From contig OU015499.1 in assembly GCA_907164885.2 (NCBI GenBank), positions 165,424,330-165,488,329 on the forward strand: a stretch of DNA of 64,000 nt, read 5' to 3'. The translations under genes were made by a program, and so were the position numbers. This DNA comes from Dolomedes plantarius. Taxonomy: Eukaryota; Arthropoda; Arachnida; Araneae; Dolomedidae. Of this stretch, positions 37,871 through 49,560 are shown one piece after another (positions within the stretch are counted from its first letter, which is position 1; each line of letters begins with the position of its first letter). Under the pieces are notes generated by a model. The model saw only the letters and a list, made by a program, of their open reading frames with translations, made no database searches and was not told the DNA's origin.

Positions 37871-38189
37871 TATTTAAAATATAGTGTGGATTTCAACTAT
37901 GATATTCATAAAACTTCTTGATATACAGATTTGAGTATTTCAAAAGTAGGAGATACTAAAGCGACAGAATCAAAAGAATGAATTCTAGATAAACCTACAT
38001 ACAACTGTCCATGGTTAAACACTGGATTTGATAGGTCTAAACATGTATTGTCAAAAGATCAGCGGTTGTAACTTATGCGGCCACTACACACACGCGGTTT
38101 TAAATTGCGGACAGCCGCTGTTTACATCCGGTAGTTGCAGCCGTTGCCATTCGAAGTGTAGAAATATCGTAGATTTTTGTGCCGCATAC

Positions 38190-38511
38190 CTACGCGTTTT
38201 ATATATAGGGATTATTTTAACCAGATATTACAATAATATCAAATTTTGTATTTTCGGAAAGTTGCAAACTCGGCGCATGGATAGTGATATGTTCAAAAGT
38301 GTCTGTACGGTAGCGTTCTTTTCAAAGGGAATACCTAATATAACCGCAAAATATTCTTACATTTTTTTGAAGTGTTTTATTGAATATTTCTAAATTACCA
38401 GCACACGTGGCTTTCATATGAATTTCTAATATTTCAATAAGGTTATGAACCCTTTTTTTATTATTGGAATGTTTACTTAATAACCGTCAAGTTTTGACGG
38501 GTACCATCTAG
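38190..38511 (+). mobile_element. Helitron 3' region, plus strand
   Basis: The end has a 7-bp-stem hairpin, CCGTCAA-GTT-TTGACGG (38484-38500), seven bases, CTAG (38508-38511) and a following T. Upstream sequence (GTTGCAAACTCGGCGCATGG and the ACCTAATATAACCGCAAAAT stretch) matches the repeats at 33540 and 36400, tying them to one family. The 5' end is not resolved. Confidence 0.6.
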
Positions 38512-39001
38512 TGTAATATAGTTATTTTCATACTGATCGGTATAATATGTAATTTTCTTTTCCTTTTAAGGCTGGAAATTCTGCTTATTTACTAAATTAC
38601 CGAGCTGTATCGAATCAGTATGTGACTGGTTGAGTCTGAAGTCACGCCCCCCCTTTGGCATATTTTTTACAATCCGGAGAAAATTTTCAAATATAAATCG
38701 CGTGAGAGATAACTAAGGTAAAACTTGTTTAAGCAGTTCTGAATTAGTTTTTCTAAATATGAAATTTTAAATTGATTTTATAAGTGATTTTTAAGGAGCA
38801 TCGCATGATAGCCGTATAGATTTATTTTGTTTAGAATTTTTATTATGTGTTTATATTCTCGTAATACAATATTTAAAAGATGTCGGTCTGAAAAAGACCT
38901 TATCGGCCGTGTATTCCTGACGTATATCACACAGACTACGGGAGGTCCACAGATAACTGTTTTGAAACGTTTGAAAATGTAAAGAATCATAAAAAAGTAC
39001 T

Positions 39002-39009
39002 ATTGTACA
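39002..39009. repeat. Left 8-bp target duplication ATTGTACA
   Basis: Identical to 40072-40079, directly outside the 1,062-bp hAT element. Confidence 0.9.
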
Positions 39010-40071
39010 CAGGGTTGGGGTTCTTCCAGGACAGTGGAAGAAATTGAAAAACCGAACAGAAAACAAAACAGATGCTCAAAATCAAAATTACAATATATTA
39101 ACTATATAAAAGAATTAAACTCAAAGCATAATATATCAAATCTTATGTGCATAACTTAATTAAAGATATTAATGTTATTTAAAATGCAATCCTTTGTATG
39201 AGCTGGTACTGACAAGTTCATTGCCCTCTCCCTCCCCCCATTTCATTTGCACCTTACCTTACACACACCTGCAATGTTTTATTATCTCCTATTGTTCAAG
39301 TCTGGCCCCATAAGGCTAGAAAGAATGTAGTGAGTCATAGGCACCCATTGATTGTGTCTCTGACTATTGCACACCATATTGTGTGCTGGACATGTAAAGG
39401 AGAGTAAGAACAAGTCATTTTTTAATTTTTTCAAGTTTGTTTGTATTACCAATACAACAGGAAATGAGGTGGACATACCAAATAAATTTAAAGATATTTG
39501 CAAGTGCAGTGACATACCCTATGTGTATGTCGAAATGCTTTAAACTCTCCTTAAGTTCTGCAGGACTTGAAAGAATTTTTCTTCTTTTACATTCAAAGAA
39601 TTTTTCTTCTTTTACATTCATCCATTCGAAGTTGAGAAACCGACTGCTAAAAAACTTTTGTTTTGTTATACAATGTTGCACTGTAGTATGGAAAATGATG
39701 AAGTTGATGACATTTTTCAAATACAATAATTATTGGATATTAGTTAAACTAATAAAAAATTATGCTGGTTAAATTGAATTGGATAACTTTTAATGGAGTT
39801 TGTGTATTTTGCATAAAATTTCTCTTGTTCAGGTATGTGATCTGATCTTGGCTAAAAAACTGATGTAATTATTAATTTTACATATATAATCAATTAAATT
39901 TGTATAGGTCTAATTGAATTTACTTAAGGTTATCTATAAGAAAAATGCATTTATTGTACCTTCGAAGTTGCAACTTATATAGTAAATTCTAAAAGAAAAG
40001 CAGTTTCTTCCATTTCTTCCAGCCGGTTTTTTCCATGGTTTTTCCACTTTGGAAGAATCTTGCCAACCCTG
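39010..40071 (+). mobile_element. 1,062-bp hAT element with decayed transposase end
   Basis: The left end CAGGGTTGGGGTTCTTCC and the inverted right end CAGGGTTGGCAAGATTCTTC form TIRs that fit the hAT YARNG start. A perfect 8-bp duplication, ATTGTACA, flanks them. The plus strand retains a remnant of the transposase C-terminal domain at about 39437-39728. The N-terminal zinc finger and catalytic core are missing, so it is an internal deletion derivative. Confidence 0.88.
39437..39728 (+). pseudogene. hAT transposase C-terminal dimerisation domain remnant
   Basis: The reading contains LSSAGLERIF followed by FIHSKLRNRL, the hallmark hAT C-terminal motif (SSxxxERxFS ... RNRL). After a frame change it continues KKLLFCYTMLHCSMENDE and VDDIFQIQ before a stop at about 39728. 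A tandem duplication of about 29 bp near 39570-39620 separates LERIF from FIHSKLRNRL. The remnant is about 95 codons, compared with several hundred for an intact hAT transposase. Confidence 0.75.
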
Positions 40072-40261
40072 ATTGTACAGTAGATGAACATACCGAACTT
40101 TGAAGAATTTATTCTATTGCCAATTCTAATGTATTTCATACACAACATTCTGTTTAAAATAATGAGAGAGCGTGTTGAAAAATAGCTGTTGCTACCAAAC
40201 TACAATACAAACAAGTATGCCTATACAGATCCATAGGCTGCATATTTGCTATTTCCTGTAA

Positions 40262-40948
40262 TCTATATATATATATAAAACATTTCCGTAACTGACTCAC
40301 TCACTCACTGACTGACTGACTGACAGACATACAACGCACAGACCTAAAGGGGACCGCTGGACCTAAATGGCTGAAATTTTGCATGGCGATTCTTCTTATG
40401 GTGTAGGGGTGCACTAAGAAAGATTTTTGAAAAATTCTTAGTTTTTTTAAAATTAAATTTTTAAGCTTTTTTGTAACTTTTTTAAATTTGCATTTAAAAT
40501 AATAATTTGAGGGTTATAAAATTTACATCACGAGAAAGATCCTAAAAATTCCTTTAAAATGAAATCTTTTTCGAACCATTACCTCGATTTTCTGATTTTT
40601 GGTGAATTTTTAAAGATTCATTTTTAGAATTTAATTTATTAAATGCCTATCACGTGATTTCTTTTTTTGGTCCTTTAAATAAATTTATCGTCACGTGCAT
40701 AACAACTAACTAGACAAAAAAAATTTTTTTTTTCTTTCTAATGCAGCAGATGATTGGATATTATCCAAAAAAATTATCCCTTACGATTTTTTTTACAAAT
40801 ATATATACATATATTTTACATTAATTGTATACATTAATCGTCGCATTTATTATAAATATATATATTCTTTTTTTGGCATTAATTGCATACATTGACCGTT
40901 GTATTTAATTTGAATGTACTCCGTAGCAAAGCGCGGGTTTTCAGCTAG
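40262..40948 (+). mobile_element. Compact non-autonomous Helitron, 687 bp
   Basis: The 5' end TCTATATATATATATAAAAC follows an A and the 3' end TTTTCAGCTAG precedes a T, matching A/T insertion with TC...CTRR termini. Near the 5' end are tandem CTGACTGACTGAC steps and the segment ACGCACAGACCTAAAGGGG. The 3' part has GTAGCAAAGCGCGGG before CTAG, although the terminal hairpin is weak. No Rep/helicase frame is present. Confidence 0.8.
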
Positions 40949-41443
40949 TAATTTTATATATTTCATTACAGTTATAAACTTTTTAATCTGATGGTAACCA
41001 AAGCTTTTTCATCATATGTTCATAGAATTTCTCTGGGCATTAAGCTAAAGAATTAATGATGAAATTATTTTTAATTACGGTTAACTAAAATGAAAATAAA
41101 GGGAAAAATGTGAATATTGCTTATGAGTTTTTGATCAGGTCGATATCGTATTCTGGAGATCCCTACAAACCGAAACATACCAAATCCGTGCGAGTCCTTA
41201 TGATCTACCAGGACAAAACAATAAGAATTGCTAAGGAACCTCGTGCCCTAATAACAATAAATTTAAAATGCTCAGAACTTTCATTAATCCAGAACGTAAT
41301 TTATAACATCATAATTCATATATATCTCATTTCCAAGCACAAACATTTATATATTGCTATTCATTTCACGGGAAAAAATAAAAAAAGCGTGATGGTACAG
41401 TGTTAATATATCATATTCAAATTCCTTTCTCCTCTCTTTTCAG

Positions 41444-41561
41444 GTTCTTCATACAGTTTGTCAGGTGGGAAACTAAAACGTTTCTGGTGTCATAAAATTC
41501 AGAAAGTCAACGTATGCCTGGCAGTTGCAGTTTTCTAATCATCCTGTGAAGGAACGTCGGC
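41444..41561 (+). other. Probable intron end and 5' untranslated exon of the zinc-finger gene
   Basis: A polypyrimidine run and AG (CTCCTCTCTTTTCAG) ends at about 41444, 118 bases before the zinc-finger ATG. An in-frame TGA lies 15 bases upstream of that ATG, so coding does not extend back through this exon. The call is inference from splice-site likeness. Confidence 0.4.
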
Positions 41562-43187
41562 ATGCCAGCAGAGCAAATGTCGTGTATTTCCAGCATAAAT
41601 ACACTTTCCAACAAATGCCATTCCTGCGATCAGAACCCTGTTCAAGCCGAAAATGAATGCACTCCGTATGAAACGTGTAGAAGTAGTTTATATATAAAAA
41701 GTTCCAGTGGGGAAACCTTTTCTGAACAGAGTAAAAGGTGTTCTTCACAGAGCGATTTAAAAAGACATCTCCGCATCCTCACTGGAGAGAAAGCTTTCGA
41801 ATGCACTATATGTGGGAAAACCTTTTCTGAACGCAGTAATTTAAATGCACATCTTCGCATCCATACGGGAGACAAATCTTTCGCCTGCAGTGTATGCGAT
41901 AAAAGGATTTCTTCACAGAGCCATTTAAAAAGACATCTCCGCATCCACACGGGAGATAAACCTTTCGAATGCACTGTATGTGGGAAAACCTTTCTTGAAC
42001 AGAGTAGATTAACATCACATCTTCGCATTCACACGGGAGAGAAACCTTTCGCCTGCGCTGTATGTGGGAAAACATTTACTATTCAGAGTAATTTAACAGC
42101 ACATCTTCGCATCCATACGGGAGAGAAACCTTTCACCTGCACTGTATGTGATAAAAAGTGTTCTTCACAGAGCGATTTAAAAAGACATCTCCGCATCCAC
42201 ACTGGAGAGAAAGCTTTCGAATGCACTGTATGTGAGAAAACCTTTTCTGAACAGAGTAATTTAACAGCACATCTTCGTATCCATACGGGAGAGAAACCTT
42301 TCGCCTGCACTGAATGTGAGAAAACCTTTTCTGAACAGAGTAATTTAACAGCACATCTTCGTATCCATACAGGAGAGAAACCTTTCGCCTGCACTGTATG
42401 TGATAAAAGATGTTCTTCACATAGCGATTTAAAAAAACATCTCCGCGTCCACACGCGAGAGAAACCTTTTGCATGCACTGTATGTGAGAAAACATTTTCT
42501 GAACAGAGTAGTTTGAAAAAACATCTCCGCGTCCACACGGGAGAGAAACCTTTCGCATGCACTGTATGTGGGAAAACATTTTCTGAACAGAGTAGTTTGA
42601 AAAAACATCTCCTCGTCCACACGGGAGAGAAACCTTTCGCATGTACTGTATGTGATAAAAGGTGTTCTTCACAGAGCAATTTAAAAAAACATCTCCGCAT
42701 CCATACGGGAGAGAAACCTTTCGAATGCACTATATGTGGGAAAACCTTTTCTGAACAGAGTAATTTAAATGCACATCTTCGCATCCATACGGGAGACAAT
42801 TCTTTCGCCTGCAGTGTATGCGATAAAAGGATTTCTTCACAGAGCCATTTAAAAAGACATCTCCGTATCCACACGGGAGATAAACCTTTCGAATGCACTG
42901 TATGTGGGAAAACCTTTCCTGAACAGAGTAGATTAACATCACATCTTCGCATCCACACGGGAGAGAAACCTTTCGCCTGCGCTGTATGTGGGAAAACATT
43001 TACTATTCAGAGTAATTTAACAGCACATCTTCGCATCCACACGGGAGAGACACCATTCGTTTGCCCTGTATGTGGGAATACATTTTCTAAACAGAGTACT
43101 TTAAAATCACATCTTCGCATCCACACGGGAGAGAAACCTTTTGCCTGCACTGTATGTGGGAAACATTTTCTAAAAAGTGGAATTTAA
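41562..43187 (+). CDS. C2H2 zinc-finger protein, 16 complete fingers
   Basis: The 541-residue product has about 55 non-finger residues, a half finger without its cysteine pair (residues about 56-73), and then 16 consecutive C2H2 fingers joined by TGEKPF-type linkers at 28-residue spacing. A 17th finger is cut short by a frameshift at its end (CGKHFLKSGI). Such arrays bind DNA in the nucleus and usually act as transcriptional regulators. No KRAB, ZAD or BTB domain is visible. Fingers 1-4 and 12-15 are almost identical in DNA and lie 924 bp (11 fingers) apart, showing internal unit duplication. The start is the first ATG after an in-frame stop. Whether the gene is expressed cannot be told, and a recently truncated paralogue is possible. 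Confidence 0.75.
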   Translation: MPAEQMSCISSINTLSNKCHSCDQNPVQAENECTPYETCRSSLYIKSSSGETFSEQSKRCSSQSDLKRHLRILTGEKAFECTICGKTFSERSNLNAHLRIHTGDKSFACSVCDKRISSQSHLKRHLRIHTGDKPFECTVCGKTFLEQSRLTSHLRIHTGEKPFACAVCGKTFTIQSNLTAHLRIHTGEKPFTCTVCDKKCSSQSDLKRHLRIHTGEKAFECTVCEKTFSEQSNLTAHLRIHTGEKPFACTECEKTFSEQSNLTAHLRIHTGEKPFACTVCDKRCSSHSDLKKHLRVHTREKPFACTVCEKTFSEQSSLKKHLRVHTGEKPFACTVCGKTFSEQSSLKKHLLVHTGEKPFACTVCDKRCSSQSNLKKHLRIHTGEKPFECTICGKTFSEQSNLNAHLRIHTGDNSFACSVCDKRISSQSHLKRHLRIHTGDKPFECTVCGKTFPEQSRLTSHLRIHTGEKPFACAVCGKTFTIQSNLTAHLRIHTGETPFVCPVCGNTFSKQSTLKSHLRIHTGEKPFACTVCGKHFLKSGI

Positions 43188-43600
43188 CACACATCATCGC
43201 ATACACATGGGAGAGAAACCTTTCGCCTGCGCTGTGTGTGAGGAAAGATATTCTCAGCAGTGTCATTTAACAGCACATCAAAGTACCCACACATGAGAGA
43301 AACCTTTCGCATGCACTGATTGTAAAAAAAGATTTTCATTGCAGGGGAATTTCAAAACGCATCTCCTTATGCATGGAGGAAAGTCTTTTGGTCCGCATGA
43401 TATGTGAGAAACGGCTTTCTGAACTCGGATTTTTTAAAATACATGTTCGTACCTACACAGAAATCTTTCTTCCTCTGTGTGCGAGAGATTTTCCTTGCAG
43501 AGTTCCTTAAAAACGCATCTCCGTACCCTTACAGAAGAGAACCTTTCGATTGCTTTATGTGTGACAAAAGATTTTCCGGAGAGGGTAATTTAAAATGAAA
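43172..43600 (+). pseudogene. Decayed extra fingers downstream of the zinc-finger CDS
   Basis: Shifting frame after 43172 continues finger 17 (THHRIHMGEKPFACAVC) and then FACTDCKKRFSLQGNFKTH and related pieces, interrupted by TGA stops near 43297 and 43405 and by further frame changes. The ancestral protein therefore had at least three or four more fingers. A possible polyadenylation signal AATAAA lies at 43679-43684. Confidence 0.75.
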
Positions 43601-43699
43601 AACCCTTGCATCTGTACTGTATGAGGGATAGGCTTGAGAACAGAGGAAATACGCATATCCCTACATATTTAAGAATGCAATAAACTGTACTGTCTTATA

Positions 43700-44718
<1,019 letters not shown>

Positions 44719-45112
44719 CGATACAAACGTTAGCCGACCACAATGTTTGTTATTGTATTTGTTCGGTGTTACGTTGATTATCATGTTTCCTCTGCAGAAC
44801 TGTCCCCACGGCACCTGTTCCAACAAGGTTGGCGTGTGGCAACCCTACTTCCGAGGGGAGCGCGTTGTTGTTGAGAGGGGAGTTGAACGGCAGAGGAGAA
44901 CACATACGCCAACAAATATGGCTCTGTATGCCAAATCGATCCTGCATTAATCATTTTTTATGTGTTGTGTCCCTTAAAAACAATGTAAAAAAAGCTTGGG
45001 ACAAAATTCTGGAAGTCTTTTTTCTGTCGTCTCTGTTCCTCGTATAAAAGAACCCCCACGCAAAGCGGTTAAAAACCGTTACATACCTGCTAATCAGTTT
45101 TTAACATTTCAA

Positions 45113-46535
45113 CTACAGGAAGGGTGCAAGAAAAAAGTTTTCTATGGTTGTTTGACGTAAAGAAGTTTTTAGGAGGCTGTTTATACCAATTTCAATATCA
45201 TAAAATGTCCCGTAAAGGTCTTCAGAAGCTCCTCTATATTCAAGAGTTCTTCTAAGAATACTCAGCGCTTCTCTGGATTCTTTTGATGGTGGCGGTTTTT
45301 CTGGGAATATGTCATTCATTTCGTCTTCGTCCTCAGTTTTATCGACAGTTTTTTTATTTTCTTCGAAGATTCCATCTTCTGTCCATTCTTCCGAAGTGTT
45401 TAGGTTTTCGTCGATTTCAATCCACTCACCGCGGGATTCCTTAACAGGATCAGTTTCTGCTTGACTTAATGAGTTATCAGTCTCACAAAAAAATCCTGCT
45501 TTTCGGAAGCAATTAGCAATGCAGTGATTTGAAACTCTTCTCCAGGCACTTGCAATCATATGTTATCAAGCATACACATGTGTTTTTTTTACTTAGTAGT
45601 TCTGACACAGATCCCTTTCCTTCGTCGATTGCGTCAACAATTGTTTCTTGCAAGTCAGAGCGATATAGCGTTTTAAAAGTTTTTATGATTCCTCGATCAA
45701 AAGGTTGTATTACTGATGTTGTATTCGGTGGCAAAAAACAAAGCTCTATATTTGTGAGCTTTACAACTGGATGAGCCGGACAGTTGCTCAAAATCAGAAC
45801 AATTTTTTTCTTCCCCAGTTAGCTCCTTATCCCACTTTAGAAGGAAGTTAGGGAAGATCCTGCTACGCATCCTAGCATTTTTTGAATTTTCGTAAGACAC
45901 AAGGGGGATTTTTATTTTCGTGCCTATTACCAATGGCGTTTTCTTTACGCTCCCAGTCATATTTGTCGTCCAAAGAACTGCAACGCGTTCCAACAGAAGA
46001 AAAATCTGTTTAAAACATCATCATTCGATCAGGCATCGCTCTAAAATAAGCCCAGTCTCATCTGTATTAAAAATTTGGTATGGGCGTAGTTTTTCATTAT
46101 TGCAGGCAAGCAGTGGAGAGCCAGTTTTCAGCTGATTCCGTAATTTTTTTTATAAACAATATTGTTCTCTCTTCCATCGGTAAGCCAACCTTCTGTAGCA
46201 CGGGAATGGTTTTCTTTTAATTTGTCTTCGGCCTTTTGCAGCAACAAAGTCCATTTTTCAATCGGGCTCCTGTGAACCACTGCAAGAGAAGCCTCTTCTA
46301 GCGTCGACTGAATTTCGATTTTCTATCAAGATACCATTTATGCTAATGGTGGCCGAAAATTTCCTCTCGACCTTTTAAAATTTTACTAAGAGTAGACCGA
46401 GTTACACCCAAACGGGAGGCAGCTTCTCTTTGGCTGTTCATAACAGCAGCTTAATATCTAATTAACAAGTTATGTCTAAGAGTTTTCCTTGTTTTGAATT
46501 GGACACTAGCTGGTAATTTTCTTAGTAAATTAAAG
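45113..46535 (-). pseudogene. Pogo/Tigger-type transposase pseudogene
   Basis: On the minus strand the remnant starts near 46535 with an N-terminal Psq-type helix-turn-helix (NSQREAASRLGVTRSTLSKI, then LKGREEIFG; about 46424-46340). A decayed CENP-B-like DNA-binding part (ATEGWLTDGREN) follows. The DDE catalytic domain begins RPYQIFNTDETGL near 46085, includes KTPLVIG and WDKELTGEEK, and has CPAHPVVKLTNIELCFLPPN then TTSVIQPFDRGIIKTFK near 45730. It ends in an acidic tail and RQTTIENFFLAPFL before a stop at 45113. At least three frame breaks and in-frame stops make it inactive. Family members are nuclear cut-and-paste transposases related to jerky/TIGD proteins. Confidence 0.85.
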
Positions 46536-47267
46536 TGATGCAACATTCACCTTCTAGCTTAGGTTAAGGGGCTGAATCTACTAATGTGACGCTCGCTTAA
46601 GTGATAGTGGACACTTATGTGTTGCAGGATCCAGGAATTGGGGATGGGGCAAAAAGAGTTCCTGTCTCTGAGAAAAGTCAACTCTGACCTGAACGGGCAG
46701 AGATGTCCCTGGACAAGCTTGTGGCCGGTTTAAACGTATCCAGGCGTGCAGTAATGGTAATAAAATAATTATATAGATAAAAACATTATTTGTTTACTAT
46801 AGCCAACCACTCCTTTGGTTACACAATAAATGACTCGAAGCAGTAAAGGTGAACGAATCATCTAACGTTACATAGGCATGTCCTGTTCCCTGCAGCTCAT
46901 TTCCTTTGTGCGGGAAGCTCCTTTAATGTGCTAGAAATGAACACGTGCCGTGGGCGTGTTCAAATTTGCATATTGCATTAAAATTTGCATTTCTGCATAA
47001 GTATCGCCGCAAGCTAATAGGACAGTGTTTAGCTAAATCGTTTACCGGAAACTATGATGTGATATCTAACAAAGAAATGGATGCATGGTACGACTGTATT
47101 CCATCCCAAGTCTTATCAGTATTTTCAAAAAGTAAAGCAACAACTTTGGTGCGATTTGAGGTTTTTAGGTAGCTTTTTGGAAAGCGAAGATTGTAAGATG
47201 ATTCTTGTAAAATCGAAATTTAAAATGGAAATAATACATTTGCCTTTGTTTTTGCGATATTGGTTCC

Positions 47268-47301
47268 TATAACCACGAATCACTATAAGCGGTGGTTACT
47301 G
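47268..47301 (-). mobile_element. 5' terminal inverted repeat of the Tigger-like element
   Basis: On the minus strand the sequence reads TA then CAGTAACCACCGCTTATAG and TGATTCGTGGTTATAGG, the CAGT...GGTTATAG style known for pogo/Tigger termini, with TA as target. The partner repeat beyond 45113 was not found, so the 3' end looks lost. Confidence 0.6.
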
Positions 47302-47330
47302 TATTAAAAAAATTTAAATTTTTCTCAGCA

Positions 47331-47915
47331 CTAGAGACGCCATTAATCATACTAAAGGACAAAAGACCTCTGCTCAGATACCCTAAAATATGCTCCGTAT
47401 TAGCCGTGAAAGCGGTAACGTTCATTATCGAATTTACATATTTTCTCGCTGCCGATCGAAGTAATGCGCAGCTTTCGGTAACCAACGCGTCGGGTGTCGC
47501 AGAGCCGCAAGGATACTCGAATTCTCGAGATATTTAAAATCCCGAGGAGGACAGGGCGATGCGGTCTCGTATGACGTCATACCTTTGACGACTTTCTGAA
47601 AGGCCTTCCTAAAGCTTTTTTTTAGTCCTAGGCCACTACGCTTTGCCAAATGCATCCCCAAAACAAACAAGGTGGCTCAGGTTTGAGGTTACTCGTGAAA
47701 GCCGTGACATCATCGAAACCGCCGTATGAGTGTATCGTTTTTTCGGCACCTAACTGGTAATAAGTAGAACTAGAGGCGCCATTAATTCATCCTAAAGGTC
47801 TATTACTCCGAAAAATCTCTTCCCGAAAATATAGCGTTGACGCCGATTCCGTATTAACCGTGAAAGCTGTGACGTCAGATTATCGAAATTACCTATTTTC
47901 TCGTTACCGTGTGAG
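47331..47915. repeat. Diverged direct duplication, about 440 bp apart
   Basis: The segment from ACTAGAGACGCCATTAATCA through CCGTATTAGCCGTGAAAGC to CATATTTTCTCGCTGCCG (about 47331-47458) recurs diverged at about 47769-47905. No coding meaning is clear. Confidence 0.65.
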
Positions 47916-48593
47916 AAACGTAACCGCCATGAGAGGATCTGCAAAGACAACGAGTTAGAAGCTTCTCATCTCGATCTTACCGTATGTTGGTGAAGATTGA
48001 TCGTCTCATTCTGAATCAGCAACCGCAGCTTTTGCGATCGTTCCACCATATGAAAGACAGCACTTCTTACGGATGCCCACAAAAATGCTGTTTCATGCTG
48101 TCCATTACCCCTACCTCGTCTTAAGGTATTACCCGTGAATAACGTCCGCCATAATGAACATTTGTTGTGAAGAACATTGCTTTTTGCTTCAAAAGGAGCG
48201 CCATATGGTGGACATATATATCTAATAAATCTTTCTCATTTCACTTATTATTTTTTCGGGGGGAGGAAGGGAGGGCGGTTTGAAATGTTATATCATTGAA
48301 ATACACGTACTGTTTATTCACTCGCGCCTCCAACCCCGGGTCGGACCGGTAACCAAGATCTCCGTTTTCCTCGGTTCAGTGCACTTCGATCCAGTATGTA
48401 TGCCTGAGAGGACGAGCAACAGGTTTTTCCGAAGCCGTTCGCATCGAGATTATCTCACGAGGCAAAACCAATAGAGGAAAGTCATTTGTCAATTGTGCTT
48501 ATTACCTTCAAAATTTGAGAAATAATAAGACGGACAAATGAAAAAAAGGACAATGATGTGTTGCTATTGCTTTTATTTCTATTGCTTTTGGCT

Positions 48594-48665
48594 GGCTACA
48601 CATGTTATTGCAGAAATGGTTGGAGGCGAGGCGACTCTTGCGAAATTCTTATTGACATTTGTTTT
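48594..48665 (+). other. EGF-like motif fragment
   Basis: The frame starting at 48558 begins MLLLLLFLLLLAG and then reads YTCYCRNGWRRGDSCEILID IC, which has the CxC...G..G..CE..IDxC spacing of the end of an EGF-like domain. It could be a remnant exon with an acceptor at TTATTGCAG (48613), or chance. The frame then enters the minisatellite. Confidence is low because only one partial domain is present. Confidence 0.25.
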
Positions 48666-48686
48666 AACACATTCACGTATTTAAAT

Positions 48687-49560
48687 GTATATACACACAT
48701 TTACAAATTCACTTTTGCGTGCCTATATACATATTTACAAATTCGCTTTGCATGCCTATATACATATTTACAAATTCGCTTTTGCATGCCTATATACATA
48801 TTTACAAATTCGCTTTGCATGCCTATATACATATTTACAAATTCGCTTTGCATGGTTATATACATATTTACAAATTCGCTTTTGCATGCCTATATACATA
48901 TTTACAAATTCGCTTTTGCATGCCTATATACACATTTACAAATTCGCTTTTGCATGGTTATGTACATATTTACAAATTCGCATTTGCATTGCCTATATAC
49001 ATATTTACAAATTCGCTTTTGCATGCCTATATACATATTTACAAATTCGCTTTTGCATGCCGATATACATATTTACAAATTCGCTTTTGCATGGTTATAT
49101 ACATATTTACAAATTCGCTTTTGCATGGTTATATATATATTTACAAATTCGCATTTGCGTGCCTATATACATATTTACAAATTCGCTTTTGCATGGTTAT
49201 ATATATATTTACAAATTCGCATTTGCATGCCTATATACATATTTACAAATTCGCTTTTGCATGCCTATATACATATTTACAAATTCGCTTTTGCATGCCT
49301 ATATACATATTTACAAATTCGCTTTTGCATGGTTATATACATATTTACAAATTCGCTTTTGCATGCCTATATACATATTTACAAGTTCGCTTTTGCATGG
49401 TTATATATATATTTACAATTTCGCTTTTGCACGCCTATATACATATTTACAAATTCGCTTTAGCGTGTTTATATACATATTTACAAATTCGCATTTGCGC
49501 GTATAAATGCATAGTTAAAAATTCGCTTTTGTATGCCTATATACATATTTACAAACACAT
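48687..49560. repeat. 34-bp minisatellite, about 25 units
   Basis: The unit is ACATATTTACAAATTCGC followed by TTTTGCATGCCTATAT, with a common variant GCATGGTTATAT and some 33-bp units. It lacks stops in all forward frames, so three long overlapping frames arise that cycle through the same peptide. These are repeat artefacts. Confidence 0.95.

Noticed and set aside
38028..38393. 121-codon plus-strand frame with several cysteines
   Set aside because: It overlaps the Helitron-related repeat, and the cysteine spacing fits no domain I know.
41642..42958. Minus-strand frames opposite the zinc-finger gene
   Set aside because: They mirror the 84-bp finger repeat and show no independent domain.
44770..44950. 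Possible plus-strand exon after TTTCCTCTGCAG ([14 protein letters not shown])
   Set aside because: No matching donor, partner exon or known domain was found; the reverse strand is equally open.
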